Positions 1-12,600 of a stretch of 64,000 nt of DNA are shown here, in pieces. Below the pieces are notes generated by a model. The model worked only from the letters and a program-made list of their open reading frames with translations, was not told the DNA's origin and searched no databases. The position numbers were made by a program, and so were the translations under genes. This DNA is from Sclerurus mexicanus (taxonomy: Eukaryota > Chordata > Aves > Passeriformes > Furnariidae): contig VWZF01001848.1 in NCBI GenBank assembly GCA_013396755.1, positions 629,051 to 693,050 of the forward strand. The letters are read 5' to 3'. Each line of letters begins with the position of its first letter. Position 1 is the stretch's first letter.

Positions 1-497
1 CTGCAGTAAGAGGATGTGCACCATTCCTCATATTGTGCCCTTGCAATGCAGCTTCTGTGTAGACATTACATAATAGAAATACCCTCCCTTCCCAATAAAA
101 ATAGCCATGGGTAACATGACTTTATTTGGAGAGAGATGGGTATAGTCAAAAGCACCCTGTATTTTTTGTATAAATACCATTAAAATGGTGAGAGGGCAGA
201 CTAAACATTCATCAAGCAATTTTCCACAATGAATGTTGTAAAATAAATTAATAAAGTAATATAAATTTGTGTTATGTAAGTTTTTGTCAGAAGGAAATGC
301 GAGTCATTCAGGTTGAGGTTTTTAATTGGTGGATGTATTAACATTTTGAAGTATTTCTATTTACTACATTTTGTTCTAATCTTTATATTAACTTATTGCA
401 TGTGCTTCTAGAAATCTCAGATGTCATTTCGTTTGAAGTAAGTGAAGCCAGTAAAGTGTCTGAGAATAAGGAGTCATTTTTCTTCTTCAACTTCTAG
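1..497 (+). other. L3MBTL3: L3MBTL3 intron (3' part)
   Basis: AT-rich intronic sequence leads to the acceptor at 496-497. No exon, repeat family or RNA gene is recognised. Confidence 0.7.
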
Positions 498-644
498 TGC
501 AGTCAGCTGCCCGTATTCAGAGATGAACTTGAACAAAGAAAGCCTCTTACCTGACCGGTTGAGTGGGGAGATGCCTGCAGCCAGTCCTGTCCCCAGAAAC
601 AGAAAAATGGAAGCAAGTGAAAGATCCACCTCTCCTGTAATCAA
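498..644 (+). CDS. L3MBTL3: L3MBTL3 exon a: last Cys of C2HC zinc finger and linker
   Basis: The exon begins after the acceptor ttctag and ends before the donor gtaatt. It enters in phase 2 (one base completes a codon) and leaves with two bases. It encodes SAVSCPYSEMNLNKESLLPD and then a Ser/Pro/Arg-rich linker ending SPVI. In the human protein the finger closes with a similar Cys-Pro-Tyr-Ser, so this Cys is the last zinc ligand. A second AG at 501-502 would start the exon five bases later. I preferred 498 because it keeps the conserved Ser-Ala before the Cys. Confidence 0.82.
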
Positions 645-3600
645 GTAATTATGATTGAAGCGATGTCCATGACTAACAGCAGTACTTTATTTCTGTGTTC
701 TACAGTGCAATTTATAGTTGTGCAATGGCTGAATGGTTTCAGAAGGGCCTGCCTACTTATCTGTATTTTCATTTTACAGGGAAGAAAAATGGTTTTATCA
801 GTGCTTATGAAAAAGGTCACCAAGCTGTCAAAGGCTGATACTGATTTTACTGTCTATGATTTAACAAGAGTTCAGCTTCATCTTCAGTATAACTAGCCCA
901 CCAGTTGTTTAATTGGAATTTATAATTGAAATGTTTACCAGTTGGTTTCACTTAAGAAAATGATTTATCTGTGTTTCTTTTGTTAGTGGCCTTATAGACA
1001 TGGCTGTAAATGAATGTTGCTCTTTGAAGAACAGCCACTATTCTCTCATTATTGTGGGAGTGAGGAATCAAGTTAGTGGGACTGAGTTTTGTAAGAATGG
1101 TGCTAAAGTCTGTAGCTGCTTTTAAGCAGAAGCACTGGGAAAAAACAAAGGAGTGCAATACCAAGATGATTATTTTCAGATGATGATTTTATCTCAGAAA
1201 TTGTGAATACTGATTCCTGTGCTTATTTTGGGCTATGGGGATATATAGCGAATTTAAGAAGGAAAGGAAGAAAGGCTTTCCACTCTTTTGAAGGGCTACA
1301 TTAATATAAATGTAAAAATGTGAATGTTTGTAGTGAAGAGTTCCAGTTCCCACTGTAATGTCCATGTATTTTCAATAGAAAGTATTTTAACTTTCATTCT
1401 TGGAGACAGCTTCAGCTTCGTGCTTTAAAAACCAAAGTACTCCACTTTCAAAGAGCACTGCTTGATTCAATTGTTCTTACAAAATGGAGGTTCAGAAATC
1501 TGAAGTGACTTAATTACTCACTGACAGGTAGCCTGGGTACCATCCCAGTGAATCCAGCAGCAGTTTGATCAGCATCCTCTGGGGCAAGGGCTGTGTTAAT
1601 TGCTATTTTTATATTGTCCCAGTTCAGAGGTTACATGTAACATTTTAAGGGCTGCACAGTGGTGTCATGGGAGAGAAGGGATAGGAAGAAAATGATACTT
1701 CAATGTGTTCTTGTGTTAAGAAATATTTGGAGTGGATAGTTTATTATCAAAAATAATATTAGACAAATTCTGCTCCTATTGAATTGCCTAATCATCTTAC
1801 TATTGATTTAATGGAGAAAAGAGTTCTGTATTGTGATTTCTGAAAATCACAGTATACAATTTTGTCGGTGGCAAGTAAAAAAACTTCTGTGTATTTCCTA
1901 AAACAAATAAAAAAACATCTTTTAGGTCTTTTGTTACACTAATAACTCTTCGTCCATAGGAAAAATAAGTTAAACAACAGCTTAGCTGCTTCCACTTTTA
2001 AACATTCTGTTAATTTGTTTAAAACAGTGACAGAAAATGCCCCAGCCCTGGTCATGTAGGCATGAAATCTTCAGCTCACAATCGACCATCTGGGAAAACT
2101 GGACCAGAAACAACTAAGCTGGAAGATGCAGAAAGTAAATCTCCTTGCAAGAAGCCCCTGTTATGCAGTGTGAAAGAAAAGAAGGCACCTGGGTAACTCT
2201 CACTTCCTTTCAAAGTATTGGTTGTTTGGAGTCAGCCAGTTTAAAATGTGACTTATCAGGCATTGCAGTTCAGTAATTAGTCTGTGAAATTCTTCCAAGC
2301 AGTAGGGAAGGCGATGGAAGTTCTTCAGCTGTCTTTTTATTAGAAATAGGGGGAATGGAGCATCACAAAGTATATAAGAAATAAGAAACACTTATCATAG
2401 GAGAGGAAAAATACTGCAATACAGATCAGTTCATCAGAAGATGAGATCCTTCTTCCTGGGTCTGTTTACAAATATGTTGTTGTATATGTCCAAATATGTA
2501 CAAACATGGGAAAATTAAAAATAGTTCCTTAACTTTCAGCATCTGGAGTACATTTTTGACAGAAAATGACATGTGCTACTTTCCAAACTTGCACTGGAAG
2601 ATAATTATGGTATAAAAGAAAGATCTTTTTGAAGCTAAAAAGATCTAATTCAGTGTTTTCATGAGGATATGTGAAGCAATAGGATTCCCTACATTTTTAA
2701 TTAATTACAGTATCGCTGCATTATTTTATTGGCAATTTTCATACAGAAATAGATGACACCTTGGAGCAAGAAGTGTCATTTGTTACATATTTACATGATC
2801 TGCATTATTTTGTGTTCATAATATATGAATTGTGTTAGCAATAATAGTGTCTTGAGAGACAGACATTGGAGAGTTGGTATTATATGGTAAATGCCCCACA
2901 GTAAAGCTGATGATTAAATGTTTTATTAAGAATTGGACTTTGATGGTCCTTATGGGTCCCTTTAACTCAGGATATTCTATGAATTAAATCCTCTGAAAAC
3001 ACTGCAAGATTTTTTAAAAACTTTTTTTTTTTCCAATTGAGTTAACCAGATCTAGCAGTGCCTTATGATTTCCCTTCCTTTTTCCACTAGAATTTTTTTT
3101 TCCTGAACTATTATTGTTTCCCTTATTGCAAAAACCTATGTCAAATTTAGTGTGTAGCTTTTTGCATCATTTTAGATTTGGCCAGCTTTTCTTTAAAACA
3201 TTCTTTCATGTGATTTCAGTCAGATTATATCTATAGTTCAAGGTATATTGGAAAAGATCTAGTAGGAGCATCAAACAGTGTTGATGTAATTTCCATACTG
3301 CAAATAAACAGCATTCACTAATCATGTTCAAGTGAATTTAAAGAGTACAAGAAGAAAGTTTCAAGTGTAATTTTGAAATAACCTTTGTTAAAAATAGTTG
3401 TCATTCATAATTTTAACCATAGTTGTAACAAATTCAGGTTTTTTAGAAATATACTTTGGCCTTACAGACTGTCTCTTAAGATTAATTGAAGAAACTTTTT
3501 TTTTGTCTTTGATTTTTGTAGAGGGTGTTATCTTTGAAAGCCCTAAGGTAACCAATATGCATACTCTCTGTTCACTCGAGTCATTTTTGTTAAGAGAATA

Positions 3601-6600
3601 ACAGTCTCATGCCAACTTTGAACTACCCAGAGACTTTGCAGTTTGTATTTGAACTGTTTGAATACACTGATGACTGTCTGCATTTTATCATCTAGCTTTC
3701 CACATTCATTATGTATCCAGTGTAGTCATAGAGGACTTTCAGTTGAGCAATCTTCCTTTGAAAAAGGCATGAAAAATAATGTTCACAACATTAGGTGTAT
3801 ATATGAACTGCTGGGGTTATAAAATATTGAGCATCTGGTTATTGCAGTACCCAGTGGATTCTTTCAGATGTGTACTCAAAGTACACATGCATAATTGAAG
3901 ACATAGATGCATACACTTGTGTGCTCTTTAGCTGCAGAACACATAGCGTATATTTAATTATGTTTGACTTCAGTTCAGTTTTGTATACCTTCATATTCCA
4001 GGTAATATCTTGTTTCAAAGAAGTCCTTGATTGAGGAACCAAATGAACCCAAACATGACTTTTATTTTGTTAAGTCTTAAATGTTTTTCAGCTAATCTCC
4101 AGTTCCACTTAACTCCTTTTTCTTTTCTTTTCTTTTTTTTTTAAGCTTTCTATGCATCAAACAATTATACTAGAAAATTTTAGTTTGCAAAAATCTGTAT
4201 GTAAGTAGTGCAGTCTGTCCCTCTGAAACGTTTCTGAGATTAAAATTCAAGATAAAATTTACATATATACAGCATATTCAGTAATTCGAAAGTATCTTCT
4301 GAGTAGCCAAAGAATTTCACTGTAATAGGAATTCCACTTTGGAAATCTTTACAGTGAAGGAAGGTGAACACTCAGGCTTGGGAATCAAATTATACTGCCT
4401 CTGAAAAGAAAATCCGATTTGTCTTTCAACCTTTTCCCCAAAACCTTTGATTCATGATACCATCTTGTATTTAACTAGCAAGGTCCAAGTTTGGGATGTA
4501 TGTTGCTATGAAAATTGTTCTCAAGAAAATAGGGAAGTACCTGTTTCCTCACAGGTTTTGATGATCTCACGTTGAATTACAGTTATAATTTCCTTTGCAT
4601 TTGGATTAATTGCACTACTTTGTAGCTTGTTACTGTACAAGTTTTCTGTGTTTGAGGAGTTAGGAAAATAAATTTTAAGTAAATAAATCAAGGTAACATT
4701 TCTGAGGAAGATACTGTGCAGAAGGCCTTTGTGGCACAAGAAGGCATGCCCGCTGTATGCATTCCACTAGTATTACTTGTCATTCTACAAAGGCTGGATT
4801 TTCTGGTTTGCAGTGTTCATTTTGCACTATTAATAGTGCGTTAATTATATTGCTGTTGATGTCAGTGGCCTTGAAGCTCCTAGTTGATTTAATCACAAAT
4901 GCTTTCTTGTATATAGTACATAAATGATATTGAATAGTATAAATGTAAACAACAGAATTAAGCAGGTGCGTGGATTTGTGTTCTGAGGTCAGGTAATGTT
5001 GATGTCTAACAAGGTGTTGGGTCTCGATTGGCTTTTTTCTGTGTTTGTGACATTTGTAAAGGGGTTTTTGTTGACTGCTTCTCTGGTACATAGGCGAAAT
5101 GTCAGCTCTTACAATAATAGGGCTTCTTGTAGTCTTCACTCTAAGATCATTCTGTCTGGTGCCTATTTTTAGAAAAAGCTCATTATGTACTTAGTATCAC
5201 CAAGAGCTCTGCATCTGTGATGGTTTAGTAAGATCTGGCCAAAGTGTTCTCAAGTTCTTAAAAACAGAGGGAAATAAACACTTAATGTCAGCAAGTTCAT
5301 ATCAGCTTCATGTCTGTGAGAAACCAGGCTGGAAATACCTTCTGAAGGCAGAGTTTGAAAAGGAACTTCCCAGGAGCTGAGTGTAGGATGCAAATGTACC
5401 TGCACCCACCTTGAGAAATTACCTTATTTTCACCTCTCTTGCCCCATTTTTCTCAATAAGGGGGAAGACATTCCCTCTTTGCAAATATTTGGGCTGGCAA
5501 AGCTGATGGACCAGCCACAGGCAGCTGGCAAAGAGTGACTCTTCTAGCTGGATAAGAAGTAATGCAAAAATAGATAAAAAGGAATACAGGTATTTTCAGT
5601 AGGATCATTAACAGCTGCACAGTAGGGTGGCAGTATAGTAAAGGAGTTGATGTTGGATGGAGATTAAGGTTGGACAGAGAAATATTAGATGTTAATTCAG
5701 ACAGCTCCTGAAAATGGCCTGGATAACCAGTAGAGCTTCGTAGAACATGCAGATGTTTCACTTTTTCCATCTTCTGCTGTGGACACATCCACTGCCTTCA
5801 TTTGTATGTTTTGCAGTTTCAGTTACGAAGTTGAATGTGTTGATGTGATTTACATAATCTGAGTTTACAGTATTCTTGAGACTTCATTGCAAAATTCATG
5901 TCTGTAGTCATGCCAGAAATCAAGTCAGAAATACATCCTCTGTTTCTTTATTTTATGATGATACCACATCCTTTGTGTGGGAATCCTGGTGTGTTAATAG
6001 CATTGTTAGCAAGAGATGTCATGATGTTTAGTGATTTTTGTGATGTATTAATAAAAATTGAACATCTTATTTTCCTCAGTGGAGTATTACAAACAAAGGA
6101 CACCATAAAGAACAAAGAGTGTGAAGATGAGGAGACAGAAAATAACCTGCTCATTTCAAATGAAATTAAAGGTAAATTGGCAGTACTTCATTTGTTTCGT
6201 ATTAAAATCTGCAGAACTGAAGAAGTGTGATGTTCCTTGAAATTGTCACAAAACTTACTCCTGAGAATTCTCATTACAATTTACTTTTCACGTTCACTAT
6301 TTGTGTCCAAAAATTTCTTGACAGCAACACTTTCAGCTCTGTGTTTCTTTATCTTATAATCATCAAAGGCTTTGCCAAGAACTTTTTTCACAGTTGTAAA
6401 GATGAGTGCAAAATGAATACTGGCATAAAAAATTTCAATATAAGAATGTTTTCCCAATGACTTTTAAAAATAGGTAATTAAACCAGTCCAAGTTGTAAAA
6501 GTATAACATTCACTTACTGCCTCAAAAGTGTATTGAAAGTTAAAGCATTTACACATTACAGGCATAGTGCAAAGTTAAGATGACTTAGCCCAGCCTCAGT

Positions 6601-9600
6601 CTTGTTGAGGGTGACTGCCAAAGTGGCTCCTGGTTGGTCAGACAGGAAAGTTTCCTTAGCAGTCTCTTGTGCAGATTAATACTTTCCAGCAGCCCATGTG
6701 CAGAGCAGGCTCTTTATTTTTCATGAGTGTTACAGAACGGCTAAAATTTTTACCTCACTGAAAAACTGGATACAGTCCAGTGGAGGACCACTAAGATGAT
6801 TGATGGACTTGATGATTGAAGAAAGGTTGAAAGAATTTGGGACAGGAAGGCTTGGAGGAACCTAGTCACAGTCCTCCAGTAGCTACGGAGCTCCCGTAGT
6901 TACAGAGAAAATGGAGGTATGCTGTCTTCCAGAATACTCGGTGCTGGGAAAAAGGGAATGGAACCAAGTTGCTTCAGGAAAATGCTGTGTGAATATAAGG
7001 AAGAAACTTCTCACACTGAGAACAATTGGAATAGGCTGCTCAAAAAAGAGGTGGAATCTTTCTTGCTGGAAATGTATAGGACTTGGCTGGACAAGGCCCT
7101 GGATAACTTAGTCTAATGCCCTGCTCCAAGGTTGCATTCTGTGGTCTCCAAAGGTCCCTTCCAACACAGAGTTTTCTTTAGTTCAGTGCTTCTATGTGGT
7201 TGTATGTACTGCTGTATCAAAACTCTGTTGTTCACAGATGCAGTTGGACAGATTGAGGCAGCTGTTCATTATTCACTTTTATCCTCATTGTTTAGAAAGA
7301 ATACAGCACAAATCCAGAACATCACAGTCTTATATTTGGTAATTATTTTATGTGTGTGAAACTTAGTATGTCAGGCTAGTTATTGGATTGAGTCCGTTGT
7401 TTCAGTGCAGCTTTTGCTGCAATAATTTTATTAACTCATGCAAGGTCAATACAAAGCTAAATTTCCTAATTTCCTAATCCTAACGCCTTAAAGTTTTGGA
7501 TTATTTTCTTCAGGAATTTGTGTGCAACAACACAGTTTGTAAAGCTTCCATCAAAATTCATAGGTCTTGAGTAACTGTGGTTCTTTAAGGGCTATATATT
7601 CTACCTTTTAAGTGATCTCATCTTTGTAAAACCCAGGAAGTTCTTTGACACTAATAGTGCATTGCATGAAAATAAAATTGAGGTACTGGTTTATTTTTAA
7701 TTATTAACCTCTGATGCATTTTTGTAATCTTAAAATATCATTTGTCTGCTGCCAGCACTTTTCAGATAGATCTAAGAGGCACTCTTTAGTGTAAAGTATG
7801 AGAGATTCCATCTGTTGTAAGAGCTGTGAAAAAGGTGTTATGGTGTTTTGAAACATGATGTAGTTCAGAATTCTAGAGAAAATTAAGCATTAAAAGAAGA
7901 AAGTCTCTAAAGCAAATAAAAGAAAGAGAGGTTTTGGTCATTTTAAGTATTTTGTTTCAGCAGAAAGGAAGCATGCAGTTTTGATGTTGACTTTGCATTA
8001 TATAAAAGGCAAAAAAAAAGTAGTTGGAAGTGTTTTAAATTGTCTGGAATTCTTTTTTTAATTCTAAGAAAACTGGCCTGATTTTGTGAAGCATTTTGAG
8101 TTTGACAGAATTCACTTTTTGGATAAAGTATCACCAACAAGCTGTGCTTGCTAGGATGTTGCATAATTAGCTTTATGAAAATAGGACATATTCTTCCATT
8201 ATTGTCTTTAAAAGTTGTCCTTTTTATACACATAACGTTCTGGTGTTATGTGTTTAAATGTGCCATAATGCTTAATCTGTAGGATGAAAATGGATCACTG
8301 AGGTCTTGCTATCAAAGTCATGGAAGACTCAAGACAAAACAGTTGCTTTTTTGTGAACTGTGACTGTTGGTAGCTGTATTTGTTGCCTTATTGTTTTCTG
8401 CATATCACTTACAGTATTATTCTTCAGGCTACTTTTGCCATGTTCACTCGACCAGTTCTCTGTTGGTAACTTTATAAAATGCGGACTGCTATCTTCCCTT
8501 TTTTTTGAAGAAAGATTATTTGGAGGTGAAAAACTCCAGTGAAATCATGGTCCATTCATACTAACTTTTTTTATGGACATAAATGTTGTGCTTAAAAACC
8601 TTATACATGCTGACAGCTAGAACCAGGCAGGAGGGAATAAGCAGTGTTAATGGTCTCTCATTAATGCTAGAAAATATTTGCCATTTAACTTTGTTGAAAC
8701 ATGTTATATTTTGTTCTGTGGTAACTCACTAAGAAGATAGAGCGTTGCAGTCTGCTATTTATGTGGCAGTATCAATGTATTACATGTTTTGTCAGTGTTT
8801 ACAAAAAATAGCTAAATACTTATATTTTCAACTCTTGCAGACCTTTTTTAGAAAGAAAAAAAACAGAGAAAAAGGATAGGGAGAAGGCTCAAGGGAACAA
8901 TTAAAAAGATACTCTTCAGTAAAATAGGCTTTACATTCAGCATGCTTGCTGGCTTACAAGACTCATTCCTTTCTCACTGAGATTTTTACTAGTATTAGAG
9001 GCTCTAAGGAGCATTTGAAGAACAGTAGTGAAATGTAAACAGGCATTTAGGGAATTCACTTCCAAGAGTGAGGGTATGATTATAGTAAAAAATTAAGGAG
9101 TCTATTTAAAAACATTAATGAGTGGGCTGACAGTGCTGACTAAATGGCATAAGAGTCAGCTTCTGAATAATAGACATTGATAAAAACTAAGGATAAGTCT
9201 TGAAAGTAACAAAAAATTAAGCTAGAGGAGCAGAACAACACAAGCAAGTGTAATAGAATCCTATATTGGCCATATTAGATATTCTCAATCAGCCCCACTA
9301 TGCATTTCCAATGGATCTAAATGAACATAGATGTCTTACGCAGTTTGACATCATTGGAGGCATGACTCTTCACTCTTTCCTCCTACACACATCTGCAACT
9401 GCTGCTTTTATCCAGACAAACAGCCACAACAGCAGCATGTGGCTGAAGACTCCCTCTCATCAGTACATTACCTTTGAGGCCAGTGGGATGAGAGATCATC
9501 CCTTCCATTACGGATGAGTGAGATATAAAGCAGCACGGAGGCGTTAAATGTTATCTTCCAAATAAAACATGCAGTTTTATTTAGTGGAAGCAGAGAATTT

Positions 9601-12600
9601 GCAGACATTTGTGGTTTTTTTGCTCAGAAGAGCTGAAAACTTTTTGTTGTGGATGAGCCATAAATGTTGTGTGGGCTGGAAGTGTATAACTGATTCACTT
9701 GGAATTTTGGAGCAGTACGTTGCTGGTTTTGATGAATTTGTAACAGCTCAACCCTGAAATTAAGTCAATTCTTGTGCTGCTGTACAACTATTAAATGTGG
9801 GTGTGATTTATTATACCAAAATATTTAAAATTATTTGACCTATGGTGTGGTATGCTAACAGTTGTGTTGGCATAGAATTGTGTTGTGTTGAAAGAGACTT
9901 TTTACATGTAAGAGTAGTAATATTTCTGTGGAGTCAATATAATGATAGTCATACTAGTGGAGGAAAAGTCATGGTACTCTAATTCTGGTGTAGGCAAAAC
10001 TGTACAGCTTGTGTAGGGATGTTCATATATGGCAGTACAAAACAATGTGCTTTTACTGTAACTGAGGAATTTAATCCTTGTTTATTGCTTCCTGTTGTTG
10101 AAGATGTTGAAGAACCCAGTACACAGAGGCTTCTTTCTCAGCCAGTTATTGTGTCTTCCAAGTTGCAAATCCCTGGCCTGCCCTTGCGCTGGGAACAGCA
10201 GAGCAAGCTCCTTCCAAGCGTAGCTGGGATCCCAGCCAGTAAAGTTTCTAAGTGGAGTACTGATGAGGTGGGTTACCCCTTTATTTTCTGTCTTACTACC
10301 ACTGCCCTTGAAGGTCGATTCAGAGCTTTAGATTATCCCCATAGATTAACAACAATACATTGGTACTCAGAGGATTAGACTCAGCCGGACCTAATGTGAC
10401 TGATCCCCAAAATGCCTGTTCTGCTGCCATCCAGCCTGGAAGCAGAAGTGTTAATTTGTATGTGTATAGATACAGATAAATATGTATGTGTATATATATA
10501 TATAAAACATTCACTAGTGTTAAAAAGGGAAAGAACAGTGCTAAATATACAGTGCAGCATGTCATGTGCTGACAGTCCACACTACTAACATCTAGTACCC
10601 ACACAGTGGGTGGAAGGAGGAATGGTTTAGGGGTTAGCACAAACCAAGAAGCTATTCCTGGTGCATAGTTTGGATGTGGCACTCTGCTTTGGAGGGTGAG
10701 AATCTAGTCCAGAGTAGAATGGTATGGATGTGGTCAGGCCATAACACCTAATTTTAATATTAGAACCATGCCTCTGTTCAAGTATGTAATAAACCTTGGA
10801 CAGTCTTGTCACTGCTGTACTTTAGGAAGTACCTATGACTAAGTTTTCTGTGCCTGAGGCAGTCGGATCTCCTCTAATCAGAGAAAAAAAGAAGCATGAA
10901 CTTTGAAAAAAGTCCTGTGGACTAGAGTAGGATGTGCTCCTTTTGTTTGCTGATTTTGTGAATCCTGTCCTTAAACATCCATCTGCATGACTCTGTGGAC
11001 TTACTGAAGATGGAACACTTAATATGAGGCTGTAAAAACAATAATGAAAAGACTTATATGGTTGTCAGCCTTAAAGATTATTTTGAAAAAACACGTGTTT
11101 TAATAAATCTTCTGTTGTATACTTCCGTGACAGGTCTCTGAATTTATACGGAGTTTACCAGGATGTGAAGAACATGGCAAAGTGTTTAAAGATGAGGTGG
11201 GTGAATTTCATTTCAAAAAGATGTAGAGGACAAAGCTTGGTGGAAGTATTAGTTTTATGCCATAATTAAAAATACATATAAAGTAGTAGGATGAAGTGCA
11301 CAGAATCATAGAATGGTCACTGTTGGAAGAGACCTTTAAATCAAGTCCAACCATCCACAGAGCACCAGATTCAGATGCCTCTTAAAACACCTCCGGGGTT
11401 GGTGACTCCACCACCTCCTTGGGCAACCAATTCCAGTGAAACATTGTTTAAAGCCATAGGCAAATATATGTAAGATTAGGTTCATTTGCAGGTCATGAAG
11501 TGTGAAGAAAGTAAGGATAAAATTTAGCTACTAGTCAGCCAGATCTCTTGTGCTTTTCTAGCTTTGCCCCTGCCAGTTGAAACTACTTAGGAACTTCATG
11601 ATTGACTACTGTTCTCTCTTAATCTGGTTTGAGGAAATTTATAAGAAAGTATGTTATTTTAGTTCTGCAGAATATTAGTAAGTAAAATAAAGCAGAACAG
11701 TGGTTCAAGATAATGACCTCGTAAAACTCCTTGCATCTTGTCTGATCACAATTAGCTCTCGATGCTCTTCCTCCTGATATATAGCCAGTTTATGAATGTG
11801 ATTTGAGTGAGCAGAAAGTGAGAAGATCTGAAGGTTCTGATAAGGTTCAAAGCAGCCATGTACTCAATTTGTGAGCATGCCAGGCTTGTGCTTCTAGTAT
11901 CTGAGAAGATTGTTTTTTCCAAAGTTGTCATTAGGAATGGATAGGGCTTTTAGGTACGATAGGCCATTATAAACTAGGTTGGCTTTTTCTTTTCTGCTCA
12001 GAGGTTTGTTATTCCCGTTAATGTTTAGTTTCAAGAAGGCAGTTTGATCACAGATGCCAGAGTGAATAATTCAGGTGCTTATCCCAGCCAGATCACCTGA
12101 ATGGGCAGAGTCAGCCAGCCTTTCAAGTGAAGAATAATTGTGGTATTTAGACTTGAAGAAGGCACCTCCTGAGAAAAATGCATACAGATGGCCCTGCTAA
12201 TCTCCTGCAACAGAAGTTTTCAGGCTGTGCTGTAGATTGTTAATGACTATTACAGCTGCATATCAAAGGGCTGACAGGGTGCATCTCTGGGCATTTTGCA
12301 CTTGCTGAAATGTCAGGCATTTTAGGGTTGCAGCAGGTATGCAAGCCTAGATCATCCCCTCTGTCACTTAGGGTTTCTCATCAATGAGTTTAAAAATAAA
12401 GCTGGCATATTGCTAATCAAGTCAGCGGGTGGCAAGTGCCATGGAGATGGATGAATCCTTAATACTGTCATTCTCAGAGGTGTAATAAAATATTTCCCCC
12501 CTTTAGGATTCAGCCTCTCAGGCTTTGTCTGTGATTAGTAAATTAAACCTGCCCCATTGAGGTCAACTGGCATGGACTTGCTGACATCAGTAGGTCTTTC

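Noticed and set aside
503..644. Alternative start of the first visible L3MBTL3 exon at 503
   Set aside because: The AG at 501-502 is possible, but starting at 498 keeps the Ser-Ala before the final zinc-finger Cys as in the human protein.
10320..10682. 120-codon minus-strand frame
   Set aside because: It is antisense across a TA microsatellite and CpG-poor intron; the repeated Tyr/Ile/His stretch is the translated simple repeat.
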